Source: Rotaria sp. Silwood1 | Lineage: Eukaryota; Rotifera; Eurotatoria; Philodinida; Philodinidae | NCBI GenBank assembly: GCA_905250075.1 | Contig: CAJNOP010000042.1 | Location: 1,238,929 to 1,302,928, forward strand | Reading direction: 5' to 3' | Length of the DNA stretch: 64,000 nt | Part shown: positions 34,072 through 45,348 of the stretch, in pieces | Layout of the letters: each line of letters opens with the position of its first letter | Numbering within the stretch: position 1 is the stretch's first letter | Translations under genes and position numbers: made by a program | The notes under the pieces: generated by a model | Seen by the model: only the letters and a program-made list of their open reading frames with translations | Database searches by the model: none | Told to the model about the DNA's origin: nothing

Positions 34072-35470
34072 CTTTTCATTTTTCCATAAATAAATCTATT
34101 GAACCAGAAATCAATGGAAACTAATTAATAGCAGATTAGTATTTGAACATTGTTATATCGATCGTACAAAATCCTTTATTTATAAATAAATCAATATCTA
34201 TCTGTTGAAAGTAGAAAATTAAAATATGAATATCAATGAGTCAATATTGATATTTTTTTTCTTTCATTATGTGAATATCGCTAAGCATTTAGTCGATGAA
34301 CAAAAAGTTTAGAAATTAGTTCAACTCTGTTGTATTTCATTTATAAATATGAGATATTTATTCAACAATAATCAAAGTTGGCCTTAGTATTTCATAAACT
34401 CGTCGAAATTGTATTTTATCATGTAAAACCTTCACTATCTGTAACTATGCAAATTTTTACTCAACATTCGGTAATGTTACTGAATTTAGATATAAGGAAC
34501 TATAGATTTTATTTTATCTATTAGTCCCATCAAGACTCAGATCTATTCTTAGTTCAACGTCATATTTTTGTTTTCACCTCATTAGAATTCTTCAATGGGA
34601 TTACAAATCTAATCTTTCAAAGACAATAGAACCCTTAAGAATTATATCTTTGGATATTAAACATCGAAATTATAATCAAAAATGAAATTTCTTGGATATA
34701 ATCAGGTAGTGTGAGTTTAGTTATATAAAACAATATTAAAATTTTACCTATAATGAACCAACAATTGAATCTTTTTGACACATGATTAAATAATATTTAA
34801 TGAGAGATCATTAAATATTTATTCTTGTTTTGTGCTGTTTCTGTATTACATTATTAATAATTAAACTAATTAAAAATATTCTTAAACAGAAAAGTCAAAA
34901 ATAAAAATCACAATGTAATCTCGAAGAAGCGATTGTAGAAGTTTGTAGTAACTGTTGTTCAATCATATTACACAAAAAGACTCATATAGTACATTCAAAT
35001 TCTGTATCATTATATTATTATTATTACTAGTATTTTATATAACTAAATCTGTACGATTCAAACATATTCAAAAAAAACTTATTTTTGATTGTAATTCCGA
35101 TGTTTTAGAACAATAATACATCTCTTAAACGTCGAGTCCTTAGCAATTTACTTATCTTCATATGTAAGAAATGAGAAATATGAAGTTAACTACAACATAA
35201 CTTTTCGTTACATTTCTTTCCATATCAGTCGAGGTCTTGGTAATTGAAAAAAAAAAGATTTGTTTCAGATTTTAATCATTTTATTTTTCTGTTAAGATGA
35301 AATATTTAAGTATAGACACAATACACTGAACGAAATCATATACGTTTAAAACGACTGATTTTACAAATAGAGTGTATATATGAATGCTTCAAACATTAAT
35401 GTACATCCTCTGATTAGGTTTTCTGTATGAAACTCTACATTGAACAATCTACAAGAAAAATAATTTAAAA
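34072..35470. other. AT-rich intergenic, nothing recognised
   Basis: No exon-like ORF, repeat or RNA gene identified. Confidence 0.45.
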
Positions 35471-36808
35471 TCAAGTGTCACATAGATTAACCTGGAACAT
35501 TTTATTGGCTAATTTCGTAATGTTTTGATTGATTGCATGTAAACGAAAACGTTGATTGGGTCCACCGTGAAAATCGTACGATTGAACTTGTGCTCCATTT
35601 TGTCTAGCATGACCATAAGGATCATTGTAAATGTCAAGAACTTTGCTTCGATGCGTTGGTGGCTGATGAGCAGGCCAAATATAATAGTCTTTATTAGAAT
35701 GATTAACATATTGAAATGTAAATGTTTGATCAATTTGAGAATCAGCTACAAGTGGTGATTCGTTATTTAATGAATGTTGATAAATATTTAGAATTTTATT
35801 TGATTGATGATGTCTTAAACGATATTCACGATATTGAACATGTTCAAGATGAAAGATACGTTGTTCAAGTGATTCATCATTACCAAGGTAAATTCGACTA
35901 TCTTGTTTTCGATATATTAAGAATTTATGTCCAAATAGATTTTCGATTTGATAGAGTCCGTCAATCATTTCCACACTTTGTTCATGCCATTGAAGTCTAC
36001 TTAAATTCGCATCTTCATCACTTGCTATATGTAACACTAATTCATGATAAGTGAATTTTGGTTGTATTTGTGATGGTAGATAATATGAAATTCTGTCAGT
36101 TGGACGATAATATTTTCCCTAAAATAAAAATTGATTTATAAAATTTCTTGTTGTTTTTTTTTAATATAATGAAGAAGCATAGAATATTGTTTATCATAAA
36201 AATCTTTTTTCTAAATGATGCTTCTGTAGACAATGCAAATATGTTTAGTTTCTTCAATTCGAACGAACAATATCAAACGGTAAAAATGATTCTTTTATAG
36301 TCGTTCGATGAAAACTTATGATAAAATTCTATCTTCTCGAAGAAATAATATGTTTTCTGACTAATAGCTATACTCAACCCGCTCTTATTCGAAGCATTTG
36401 TTTCATATTCGATCTTACATATCTGCATGCAATTGCAAATGATTCAAGTTTTCGATGTATAAATGCCAAGTAATCGCGAATATCATGGTGAGTTGTCGTA
36501 CAGAAAATATCGAGTGTCTCTAAATTCACACAGTATTTTGTTAAATAATCTTGACCAATCGAAATATCAAACGATTGATCACCTAAGGTCAGATGATGAA
36601 TTTGTGAGCCGAATTGATTGAGAACATAAATCGTAACAACAGGTAAAACATTTCTTAAATCCAACGAGTCACCTACAAAGAATCGTATAGCAGTTGAAAA
36701 TCGTTCGTTTAACTTGTAGAAGGCATAGATGGCGTCCGATTTACGCATGTAAGAAAATATCAGATACATCAATTCATTCGGTAGTTGACTTAAATTGAAT
36801 ATAGTCAT
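35471..36808 (-). CDS. F-box protein with beta-trefoil (ricin-type) lectin-like domain
   Basis: Two exons on the minus strand: 36808-36419 (ATG at 36808, gtaaga donor) and 36118-35471 (ttttattttag acceptor), joined in phase 0 to give 345 residues. Residues 5-42 fit an F-box (LPNELMYLIFSYM, then IYAFYKLNERFSTAI), the Skp1-binding module of SCF ubiquitin ligases. Exon 2 is trefoil-like: DGLYQIENLFGHKFLIYRK, then YREYRLRHHQSNKILNI and YDFHGGPNQRFRL, the last close to the ricin-type QxW region. If joined, this would be a glycan- or protein-reading F-box receptor (inference). Alternatively the exons belong to two genes: exon 1 can also run on to a stop at about 36374 (144 residues). Confidence 0.5.
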
Positions 36809-37477
36809 TGAGAAAAATCAAATGTTAAGATATTTATGTTGTTGATTATATTAGATGTGTATAACCAAACACTAAACTATCATCTATAAGAAAATTATAA
36901 ACGATAAAGAATTTAGTACAGGACATATTAAGTCAAGAAATAGAAAAATAAATCTATGTCACTTCCTATGATATGATCGGTTCATGTTTTCTCTGAACTT
37001 CACATAATCTAAGTTTTCAGAAATAACTTCTATGGTATACATTATAATCATTCTTCTGTACTTTTCTAGTTTATCGTTTTCGATTAACGATGCATTTAAA
37101 AATGATAACCTGATGATATTACTAAGCACAACTATTGAAAAGGAAAAAGTTGCCTCTTGAACTATGACGATTTTATCAAAATTTTAAGTTTTATTTCATT
37201 TTTTTTTCAATTTCGAAGAGTAGCAAACAGTACGATTGAGTAAACTTGAAACAATCTGAAAATCTCAGAAAACTTCATCCATTTTGAAACATTAGGTGGA
37301 TGATTTAGTCTAATTTTGTTACTGTGTGTTAAATATTATTGTCAAGCTCAAAAGAGAGTGATACTTAATTAGTAAATAAATAACTAATGCACACTGATAA
37401 TTTGTTAATTCTTTTTTTTTAGTAAAACACTGGATTGAAAAGTTGGCACTGAAAGAAGAATAAAGTTATTAACTTAC
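36809..37477. other. intergenic, nothing recognised
   Basis: AT-rich upstream region of the F-box gene. No supported feature. Confidence 0.4.
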
Positions 37478-37927
37478 ACCTCGAGATTTCTCAAGCATTT
37501 GATAGAACTACAAATAATTACTATAGTTTCTTCGACATCAACTAATTCATCAATCATTCTATTTGTTTTATTCAAGAATAGGATGAAGCATTCAATTACA
37601 TTCAAAAGTTCATCATCAATACTAATGTTACCTGAGAAAAAATTATACACTATTCATAGACAATTTTTATTTTTGTTCTATAATAATACCTGTTGAATTG
37701 CGATGAAACGAATTGTGAAATGTGTAGAAAACAAAAATTATTCTGTATATTATGCGTAATTGTCTTTTGTGTAAATCCAATGTTGATAATGATCTTTTCA
37801 ATGAGGTTGAAAGCTTCAAATATTTTTGAAATGAGATAAATAAAGTGATTAATGAATTAACTAATATTGATATTATTTTATTTATCTGTATGTCATCGAA
37901 CAACATAGATATACTTTCTTCACTCAT
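37478..37927 (-). CDS. possible two-exon gene piece, unrecognised
   Basis: Minus-strand ATG at 37927 opens a frame (MSEESISMLFDDIQ) to a donor at 37689. After a 58-bp intron ending tttttctcag the frame continues in phase at 37631 (GNISIDDELLNVIECFILFLN, interrupted only by a further donor gtaagt at 37477). Hydrophobic and Leu-rich. No further exon was placed with confidence and no family is recognised. Confidence 0.3.
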
Positions 37928-40760
37928 TATAGTGAACAAGTTAGCAATTACATTAGAATATAGATCTAAAAATTAGTTCCAGATACTGGAAACTGATCCG
38001 ATTTTGGCTCGATTCGATTGGAAATCAAATCGATCCCATCATTGGTCACTTCTACTTTTGATGATAAGATGAAAAAGAAAGAAATAATATAAATTTTATT
38101 CATGATATGATGATTAGATAGAGTAGAAAAATTTATTTAGCATAAAAGAAAACAAAACTCTTTTGCACACACAGCGTAACGTTCTGATAAATCTCGTGGA
38201 GAATATTCTTTCAAAATAGTATTTTTCCTAGAATCTTGAGGGACGCTAGGATGTATACTTTAGAATATAACAATCTATGCGAAAACATGACTTGATAATA
38301 CTTATGTAATTATTCTTTCTGTTTGACTCAATATTGTTTCTTTCAAAACAAGATTAATCGTTTAATTATTTACGAAGCTGTTTAATATCTTTTTTTTTCT
38401 TGTGCTATTCTGATACCATCATCTTTGTTTATATTCCTAAAATTATATATATATATATATAAACAATAAAAATGGTGAAGAGAGAAAAATAGAAGTGAAG
38501 AAAATGTCAGTACAGACACATCAATATGACAATCGACTATTCTATGGTATTCTCATGAACTCAGACAAGGATTGTAATTGAAAAATGGTCACAAATAATG
38601 TTAAAAATTGATTTTGCAAAAATCATTTTAACATTTTGCTAGTAGATCTATTTTCTGATATTATTTGTGACAGTTTTTCATCATTATTTTTGTTGCAATT
38701 CGATCTATTTTATTGCCATTTTTTGCATTTCAATTCTTTTCAAGTTACATGCTAATAAAAGAAATAATCCTAATTTCAACATGTCTTACTTTCTAATGCT
38801 CTTTATTTGAATTTCATAAAATTTCAAATATTCTCTAAGAATATATTACTGTTCTCTTCATCATCGATCTCTTTCAATTTAATTGAACGTATTATCATAG
38901 TAACAAACTAGAAGTGTATATGCAAATGAATTCTGTGATGAAAATTTGATAATCAATATTTCTGAAATTTTTGAAAATATTCAATATATAAAATAAAAGT
39001 GAAGAGAAAATTTATTATTTTACGATGTGAATATAGAGAAAAATGGACCCACACTTCATCCTAAGAGTATATTTGATAGTAAAATGTGCTTGATCGAACC
39101 TAATTTGTAACTATGATAATACGCTCAATTAAATTGTAAAAGATGTATGATAAAAAAAAAATAACAATAGTATATTCTTAACGAGTACTGAAATTTTTAT
39201 GAAATTCAAATATAGACCAATAGAAGATAACGTATGTAGCAATTACTTTATCTTCATTTTTTATCAAAAAAAAAAATTTTTTGTAAAGTCTCTCTTCTAA
39301 ACACATTATAAAAAGAAGGATTTTATAATTCATTTTATTATAGAAAAATCACAAGGTCCTAATAATGAATTATCTCTCTAAGATTTATGTCTGTTTTATT
39401 TACTAGGATTTATACTTCCTGAATAAACTTGGAACAATAGTCATGTGTTTTCGAACATTTCTTTCAATAGAAGTGCTCAAACAAAGAATATGCATGCATG
39501 AAAAAGAAGTTGTCTCTAGTATTTGCTTTGAACAACTGATAAATTATTTTTAAATGCACTTCATTATTGAAAATCGTAAAAAGACGTCAGTGTGTGTACC
39601 ATAATAAAAAGAACTAAACTTGAAAATAAAATTTACATAAACACGAATTTAGAATTAAAATTATCCTTTTTTTTTTCTCAATTATTTGAGAAAAAAAAAT
39701 AGATAAAACATTGTGAAATATGAAATGATTTACATAATTTTGAATAATTAAAGATTTGTTTTAAAAACCAGTATTCTTTTGAGTAAAATCTCAACTTAAC
39801 CTAAGAGAGAATGTACAAAAATGATCATTGATACTTTTGAAATCAATAATATAACTTTATGAAATGATGAATAGAATTCTTCTACTATTGTATTGATTGT
39901 GAGTAAATGTTCTTTGTTATTTATGATAAAATATGTTTAGTTAATGTTTTGAAACTATATCTTACTTAATATAGACACATATAAAAAGATTCTTCAATCT
40001 AAAACTATTAAAATTAGATAACTATTTAGAATATCTCAACTTTTATTTTTAATGTTCACTTTTATTATTGTTTTATCTTCTCTAAGTAGTATTCGAAATC
40101 CATATAAACATACTTTCGAGTAAATCCTATGACAGAATACGTTCATTAGAAAGTTCGATTTATTATTCTCATCAAATCTAGACTTCAATATAAATAATGT
40201 AGTGTAGAATATATCTCATTTCATTTCTTCGTAGTAATTTATATGCAAAAATTGAGAAAATTAATTATTCAAATATAATGAGAGAGACTATCACAGTAAT
40301 GGATTAGTTGATATTCTTAATATATAGATTTAATTTTTCTTTTTTTCAATGAAAAGATGAAAAACAAATTTTTGTGTATGTCGACTTACATGAACGAATT
40401 ACACTCGCACATATATCTTTCTTTGTTTTATTTATTTGTGACTTTTTTGTTTTCGTGTCTTGTTTTTGCTACTTTGTTCCCAGATAAAGAATGTCATCAA
40501 CCAATGGCAATGATGCAATAGAACAAATCATATATAGAGGACGTCCGTGTCATTAAATAATGAACTACATGTATACATTGTATTTAATTCAGAATTTTTT
40601 TCCATTAAAATTGATATTTTAAATTCTCCCAAATAAAAATAAATGTCCTTTAAGTAAAACTCAAAAATTTTATTACACTTAAAAACCGTCTCAAAATGTC
40701 TTGAATCTCAATCTTTTCTAAAACAAAACAGATATATAAATAGCTATATACGTGTAGATA
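37928..40760. other. 2.8-kb AT-rich stretch without features
   Basis: No ORF of note, no repeat and no inverted ends. A short (AT)n run lies at about 38444-38460. It may contain diverged transposon remains that cannot be recognised by eye. Confidence 0.5.
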
Positions 40761-40764
40761 TTAA

Positions 40765-41642
40765 GGGGGCCCCCCACCTCAGAAAAATCGATTTTCGTCA
40801 AAGACAACGATTTTTGAGATAAGCTTACTGACATATCGGCCAAGGTGTCTACTGTCAATATTCATAAAAAAAAGTTTCAATTTTGAAAGATTTCGACAGA
40901 TATACTAAAACTTTCTCAAGTGCCCCCTGTAATATTCATATGAGAATTTAAGCAAAAACCAAAGAAAAACTGTCGACTATTCCATTCACTGTCAACTGTA
41001 AGTGTCAGCAGTGGCGTAGTTCTATGCACTTTGATTAATTCTAGCAGTTAATATATGATATGACCATGCTTTGTGTTGATCTCGCACCATAGATAGATAT
41101 TGTGCAAAAAAAATGTTTTTAGGTTTTTCTCAGAACCAGTTTTTGATGTAATGATCAAACGTAGAACAAATTTTTCTCCACTATACTTCGCTCTAGAGAG
41201 CTGCGGTTTTTTTTGATTGATAGATACATACATAGTCCTTCGGATGAGGGGAATGGATTTTTTACATACTCGTCAATCGTAGAGAAACTCTCAGTTTTCT
41301 AGAAAGCCATACCTTCGATTTTCAGATTTTTGAGATTTCGATGATCTAAAAAATGAAATAAAGCAAAATTGAAAAAAACCCTTTCCCTCATCCGAAGCAG
41401 CAAGGATTTATCTTTCAAATAAAACCAACCCGATCTCTGCAGCATGTACTATAGTGATGAAATCTTTGTTTGCCTGAGAGCCCTGTTTTTCAGCTTGATA
41501 CCCTGATATCTCCAGAACGGTAAGAGATAGGGGCGTGAAATTTTTTTTGGCAATGTACTTTCATGAGCCCAACATCCATGCAAAGTTTCATCAATATCCC
41601 ATGTACCCTGTCGAAGTTCCATTTTTGAGGTGGGGGGCCCCC
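40765..41642. mobile_element. TTAA-flanked MITE with GGGGGCCCCCCACCTC ends
   Basis: TTAA at 40761-40764 and again at 41643-41646 flank perfect inverted ends GGGGGCCCCCCACCTCA / TGAGGTGGGGGGCCCCC. The length is 878 bp with no transposase ORF. The TTAA target is the signature of piggyBac-type elements. The ends are themselves nearly palindromic (GGGGGCCCCC). Confidence 0.8.
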
Positions 41643-41804
41643 TTAAACAGAGTATGACAGCAATTTTCGAAGATAGTGTGAGTGTGAAGAAAGTGAAAAT
41701 CAACTATTATACCTGCACACCCACATCTATGACTCGGTCAGGTTCAGTTTTCAAAAAAATTTGTAGAGAATAAAGATCTGAAGCTTAAACAATGCTTTAT
41801 TCAA

Positions 41805-42001
41805 GGGTGTGGGTGTGGGTGTCGGTGTTGACCTTCTTTACATACTCACACCCACACCCACACCCACCCACATCCGACACCCCACACCCACACACCCACA
41901 CCCACCCCCACCCCCACCCACACCCACACCCACACCCACATCCACATCCACATCCACACCCACACCCACACCCACATCCACACCCACCCACACCCACACC
42001 C
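41805..42001. repeat. telomere-like inverted array, longest in window
   Basis: GGGTGTGGGTGTGGGTGTCGG is followed, after a spacer of about 30 bp, by some 150 bp of CCCACA units with CCCACATCCACA variants. The long Pro/His/Thr and Gly/Cys ORFs across it are artefacts. Confidence 0.85.
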
Positions 42002-43142
42002 TAATTATAAATAAAATTTATTACAAAATAAAACTAGTTTTTTTTTATTTTTGAAAGGAATAAAATGACTACAATAATTTTATCATATTTTAATCGTAAA
42101 TAAATCTTTTTCATCAATTATTTTTTTAATTTAAATAAAGTAAAACAAATAAAAATTAATTTTAGTTTAATTTACAACTGCATATTTTTTTTAATGAATT
42201 ATTTAATTTTTGTAAATTAAAGTGAGCCCTTAAAATCATTTTAAATTGGTTTGAAATGGAAAATAGTTTTGTAAAAATACATTATTTAAGTGAAATAAAA
42301 TAATAAGATTAAATTTTATATCAATTAAAAAAAATTCATATATATAGCTTCATTATAATAGCAATATTTCATTTTCATCTTCAATGCAACGCTAATTTCA
42401 TAGTATAAATTTCTTTAATTCTTTGTAATCAATGAAAAAAATACAGTATATTAAATTTCTATTGCCTCATCGGAAAATAAAAAAATAACGAAAATTACTT
42501 CCAACTGAATTAATTTTTTTTCCTCTGAATAAAATGAAATAGAAGAAGTAAATGTCACAGAATTTAGGTAAAAATAAATTGAAAACTGTATTAAAAAAAA
42601 CAGATGAATTTGAAAAAAATAATTAAGTATATCTTATAAGATTTCGAGTTATCGAAAGAAAGGTTGAGATACTTTTGAGTTATTTTATGTAAAAACTACA
42701 TAACAAAATAATTCTATTTTGGGAAAAAATTGGGTTGGTTTCTTTGAGAAAAAAAACTAATAAATAAATTTAACGGTTTTCCTTTCTTTATATAATCTTG
42801 TATAGCCATAGTCTGATTGTGTATGTTCCTCATCGGAGAGTTGTTCGTGGTACGTATAACATATATATGAAACTACTTCTACAGGCGTCTTGTGTAGACA
42901 TCTTTTGTGTGAAACTTATGTTAAACAAAAATTGGATATATAGTTTTGTAGAGCACCTTAGTTATAGTCTTTACAGTATATATTTTTTTCTAATGTGATT
43001 ATAGAGAACGACAATTGGTCAATGGTAAAATGAGGAATCATTAAATAATAGGTGCACTTTATCCATATGTTCATTGCCTTCCTTGAGCAGTTTGTTCACC
43101 GATCACTTGATTCATTATGGTTTGCTTGTCAGCAGACCTTGG
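42002..43142. other. AT-rich intergenic, nothing recognised
   Basis: Very AT-rich between the telomere-like array and the second TTAA element. No supported gene. Confidence 0.45.
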
Positions 43143-43146
43143 TTAA

Positions 43147-44160
43147 GGGGGAACCCCCCCCCCCCTCCGAAACCTATCTTCTAAACGATACAACAGATTT
43201 CGATGAAAATTTCAGGAAATAGAAAAGCTAATGTAACTAGCATCTGATAAAAATTTCAACCAATCATTTTTGATAATTAAGAAGCTATACTCAATTTACT
43301 CATGAAAACGGGGGTTTTGGCACGGAACATTTTCCCGATGCGCGGTAGCATGAAAAATGTTGAACTTTGTTTCAAAATGAAGAAAAATCTTTTATCTAGA
43401 AATTGTAGGAACAGTTTTTTGAAATTCGTTTTCGTTCAATTGTAGTAATCATTTTAAACCGAAAATCGCAAAAACTGCTTTGAGCACTTTCAAAGATTTT
43501 CAAATATCTAAACAATGGAGATATATTTTGAAAATCTGTTCCGACAATTTCTAGAAAAAAGTCTCATCTTTTAAATAAATAAAAATCAGCAGAGTACATC
43601 AAGCGGTGAACTGGGAAAATGTTCCGCAATGGTCAGAAAACGATAAAAAAGTGAAGCTGAGAAAAACGAATAACAACATTGCGACGTAGTTGATGATCTT
43701 CTTGCAGAGAGAATTCGAGCATATTATATATCACTGAAAAGCGCACAAAAAGTTCTTACAGTTGGTAGTATTTTCAAGAAAAAAATAAGCCGATTTCTTA
43801 AGCTAATTTCTGAATCCAAGTTCACTGTAGCGCCATCTTTTCGAAAAATAGCCTAATTTTGAACCTTTCTTATAAGACTGCAACATCCAAAACATGATTA
43901 CTCGATACGGTAATGGTTTTAGAGTGCTAATAAAGAAGGTAGAACGATATTAGTTACCGATAATTAAGAAAGAAAATCAACAAGACAGCCGATTTTCCAT
44001 TATAGCGTCCAGTAAACTTGCCAAAATTGGGCAAAATATGTTCCATTCCTATATAGTTTATACATATTCTGAAAGAGGACACTTGGGGCTACAAGAAGAT
44101 GTGTTTTTCCAAAAATCGACTTTTCAAGGAAAAAACGACTTTCGAAGGGGGGGTTCCCCC
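43147..44160. mobile_element. TTAA-flanked MITE with GGGGGAACCCCC ends
   Basis: TTAA at 43143-43146 and 44161-44164 flank inverted ends beginning GGGGGAACCCCCC and ending GGGGGGGTTCCCCC, with CCGAAA / TTTCGAA just inside. The length is 1014 bp with no ORF. Same layout as the element at 40765-41642 but different sequence, so probably a related family. Confidence 0.8.
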
Positions 44161-44484
44161 TTAATAACTATAATGATCAGGGTATGAAGAGAAAAGAAAA
44201 ATGAATAGAAATATCTGATTTTTATATGAAAAAAATCCTATAGACAACACATGAATGAAACAAGCAAATACACTGTTTTCCATGCGGATGAATATTGTGC
44301 TGACTATTTTTTAGTACAGATTTTCACCTTTCTTTTCAATGAACAAGTAAAAATGAATGATTTTATTTAAAATTTCATTGACTATACATCGCGAAATCAT
44401 TCTTGATACTGTTTACTTTGTATCAGGTTCATGTTTTGATTTGTTTAGATAAAAATTTGAGTGAAACACTTAACTCGATTCAAA

Positions 44485-44848
44485 ATGGTTGTATCTTGTT
44501 ACCAATGTCTACAAGAGAATACAATGTGTTATCTGAGAAAGACAACTCTCATAAACCATCCTAAACTCATCACCTTCAACGATCAAAATGGTGTAGACTG
44601 CAGTCATTGTCATCATCCTGTAGAAGCTCATTTCGACTATGGTAAGTACACTCATATATAGTAGTACTCAAAATCGATCATACGCTTAATAGCTGAGCTT
44701 GCATATATAAGATCTCGACAATCATGCAAAGCTTTCAATTTACACTTTCACCAAAATGTAGCTTAGTACTTATGGACTGTTTTTAGAGCACTCGTCTTTA
44801 CCCATGCGATTCCAACTGGACAAGAAGTTGAAGATATCTCAGCAGTAG
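44485..44848 (+). CDS. small two-exon zinc-binding-like protein
   Basis: Exon 1, 44485-44641, ends at a gtaagt donor. Exon 2, 44787-44848, follows a ttttttag acceptor. The phase matches and the total is 72 residues. Cys pairs CYQC and CSHC (followed by HHP) suggest a zinc ribbon-like fold. An in-frame extension upstream to 44461 lacks an ATG. The LTR retrotransposon begins 184 bp downstream. Not assigned to a family. Confidence 0.45.
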
Positions 44849-45026
44849 TTTTATTCTTTAACAGTATTGTCAAGGTTCGAACCTACTGAACCGTAGTTCT
44901 ATGATTCTAAGATTAAATGTTAATTGTTCTAGGCGGCAAATAGGCTAAGAAGATTTTGTTGACAAAAAAGTTCTATATAATTATGTTTTATACTTAAATA
45001 TCGTAACTTGTTCTTGAGTGAAATCT

Positions 45027-45031
45027 AACTG
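45027..45031 (+). other. target-site duplication, left copy (AACTG)
   Basis: AACTG directly before the left LTR is repeated at 53301-53305 directly after the right LTR. Confidence 0.85.
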
Positions 45032-45207
45032 TGTTATATCCTGCCATCTATATTTTATATTTCTATATTTCTTTCGCGTGTGTGATTGTTTCCTTTTCTT
45101 TTGTTGGTCTTGTGGTTAATGGTGATACAAGAATAAACTAGTCAGTTATGCTTTAACTTAAACGAACTCGAACGTCCATAAGATTAAGTGCAAATAAAAG
45201 CATAACA
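45032..45207 (+). repeat. left LTR, 176 bp
   Basis: TGTTATATCCTGCC to AAAAGCATAACA, identical by eye to 53125-53300. Short inverted ends TGTTAT/ATAACA. Confidence 0.95.
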
Positions 45208-45208
45208 G

Positions 45209-45225
45209 TGGTGACAGCGGTTTAG
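45209..45225 (+). promoter_or_regulatory. tRNA primer-binding site
   Basis: TGGTGACAGCGGTTTAG begins 1 bp after the left LTR with the required TGG. Primer tRNA not identified. Confidence 0.7.
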
Positions 45226-45348
45226 AAAAAAAAAGATTTTTTTTCTTTTTTAATTCAACGACGGTTATAATTTCTTAAAGAAGGAATCCTTCTTAATTAG
45301 GAGTTGATTCTGTCCTACGTATTCAACGACGAAACTTAATTTTCAATT

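Noticed and set aside
41792..42054. ORFs of alternating Pro/His/Thr or Gly/Cys on both strands
   Set aside because: They are translations of the telomere-like repeat array in several frames.
44860..44900. GGTTCGAACC near 44876 as a possible tRNA T-loop
   Set aside because: No A-box or acceptor stem at the right distance; no tRNA cloverleaf could be drawn.
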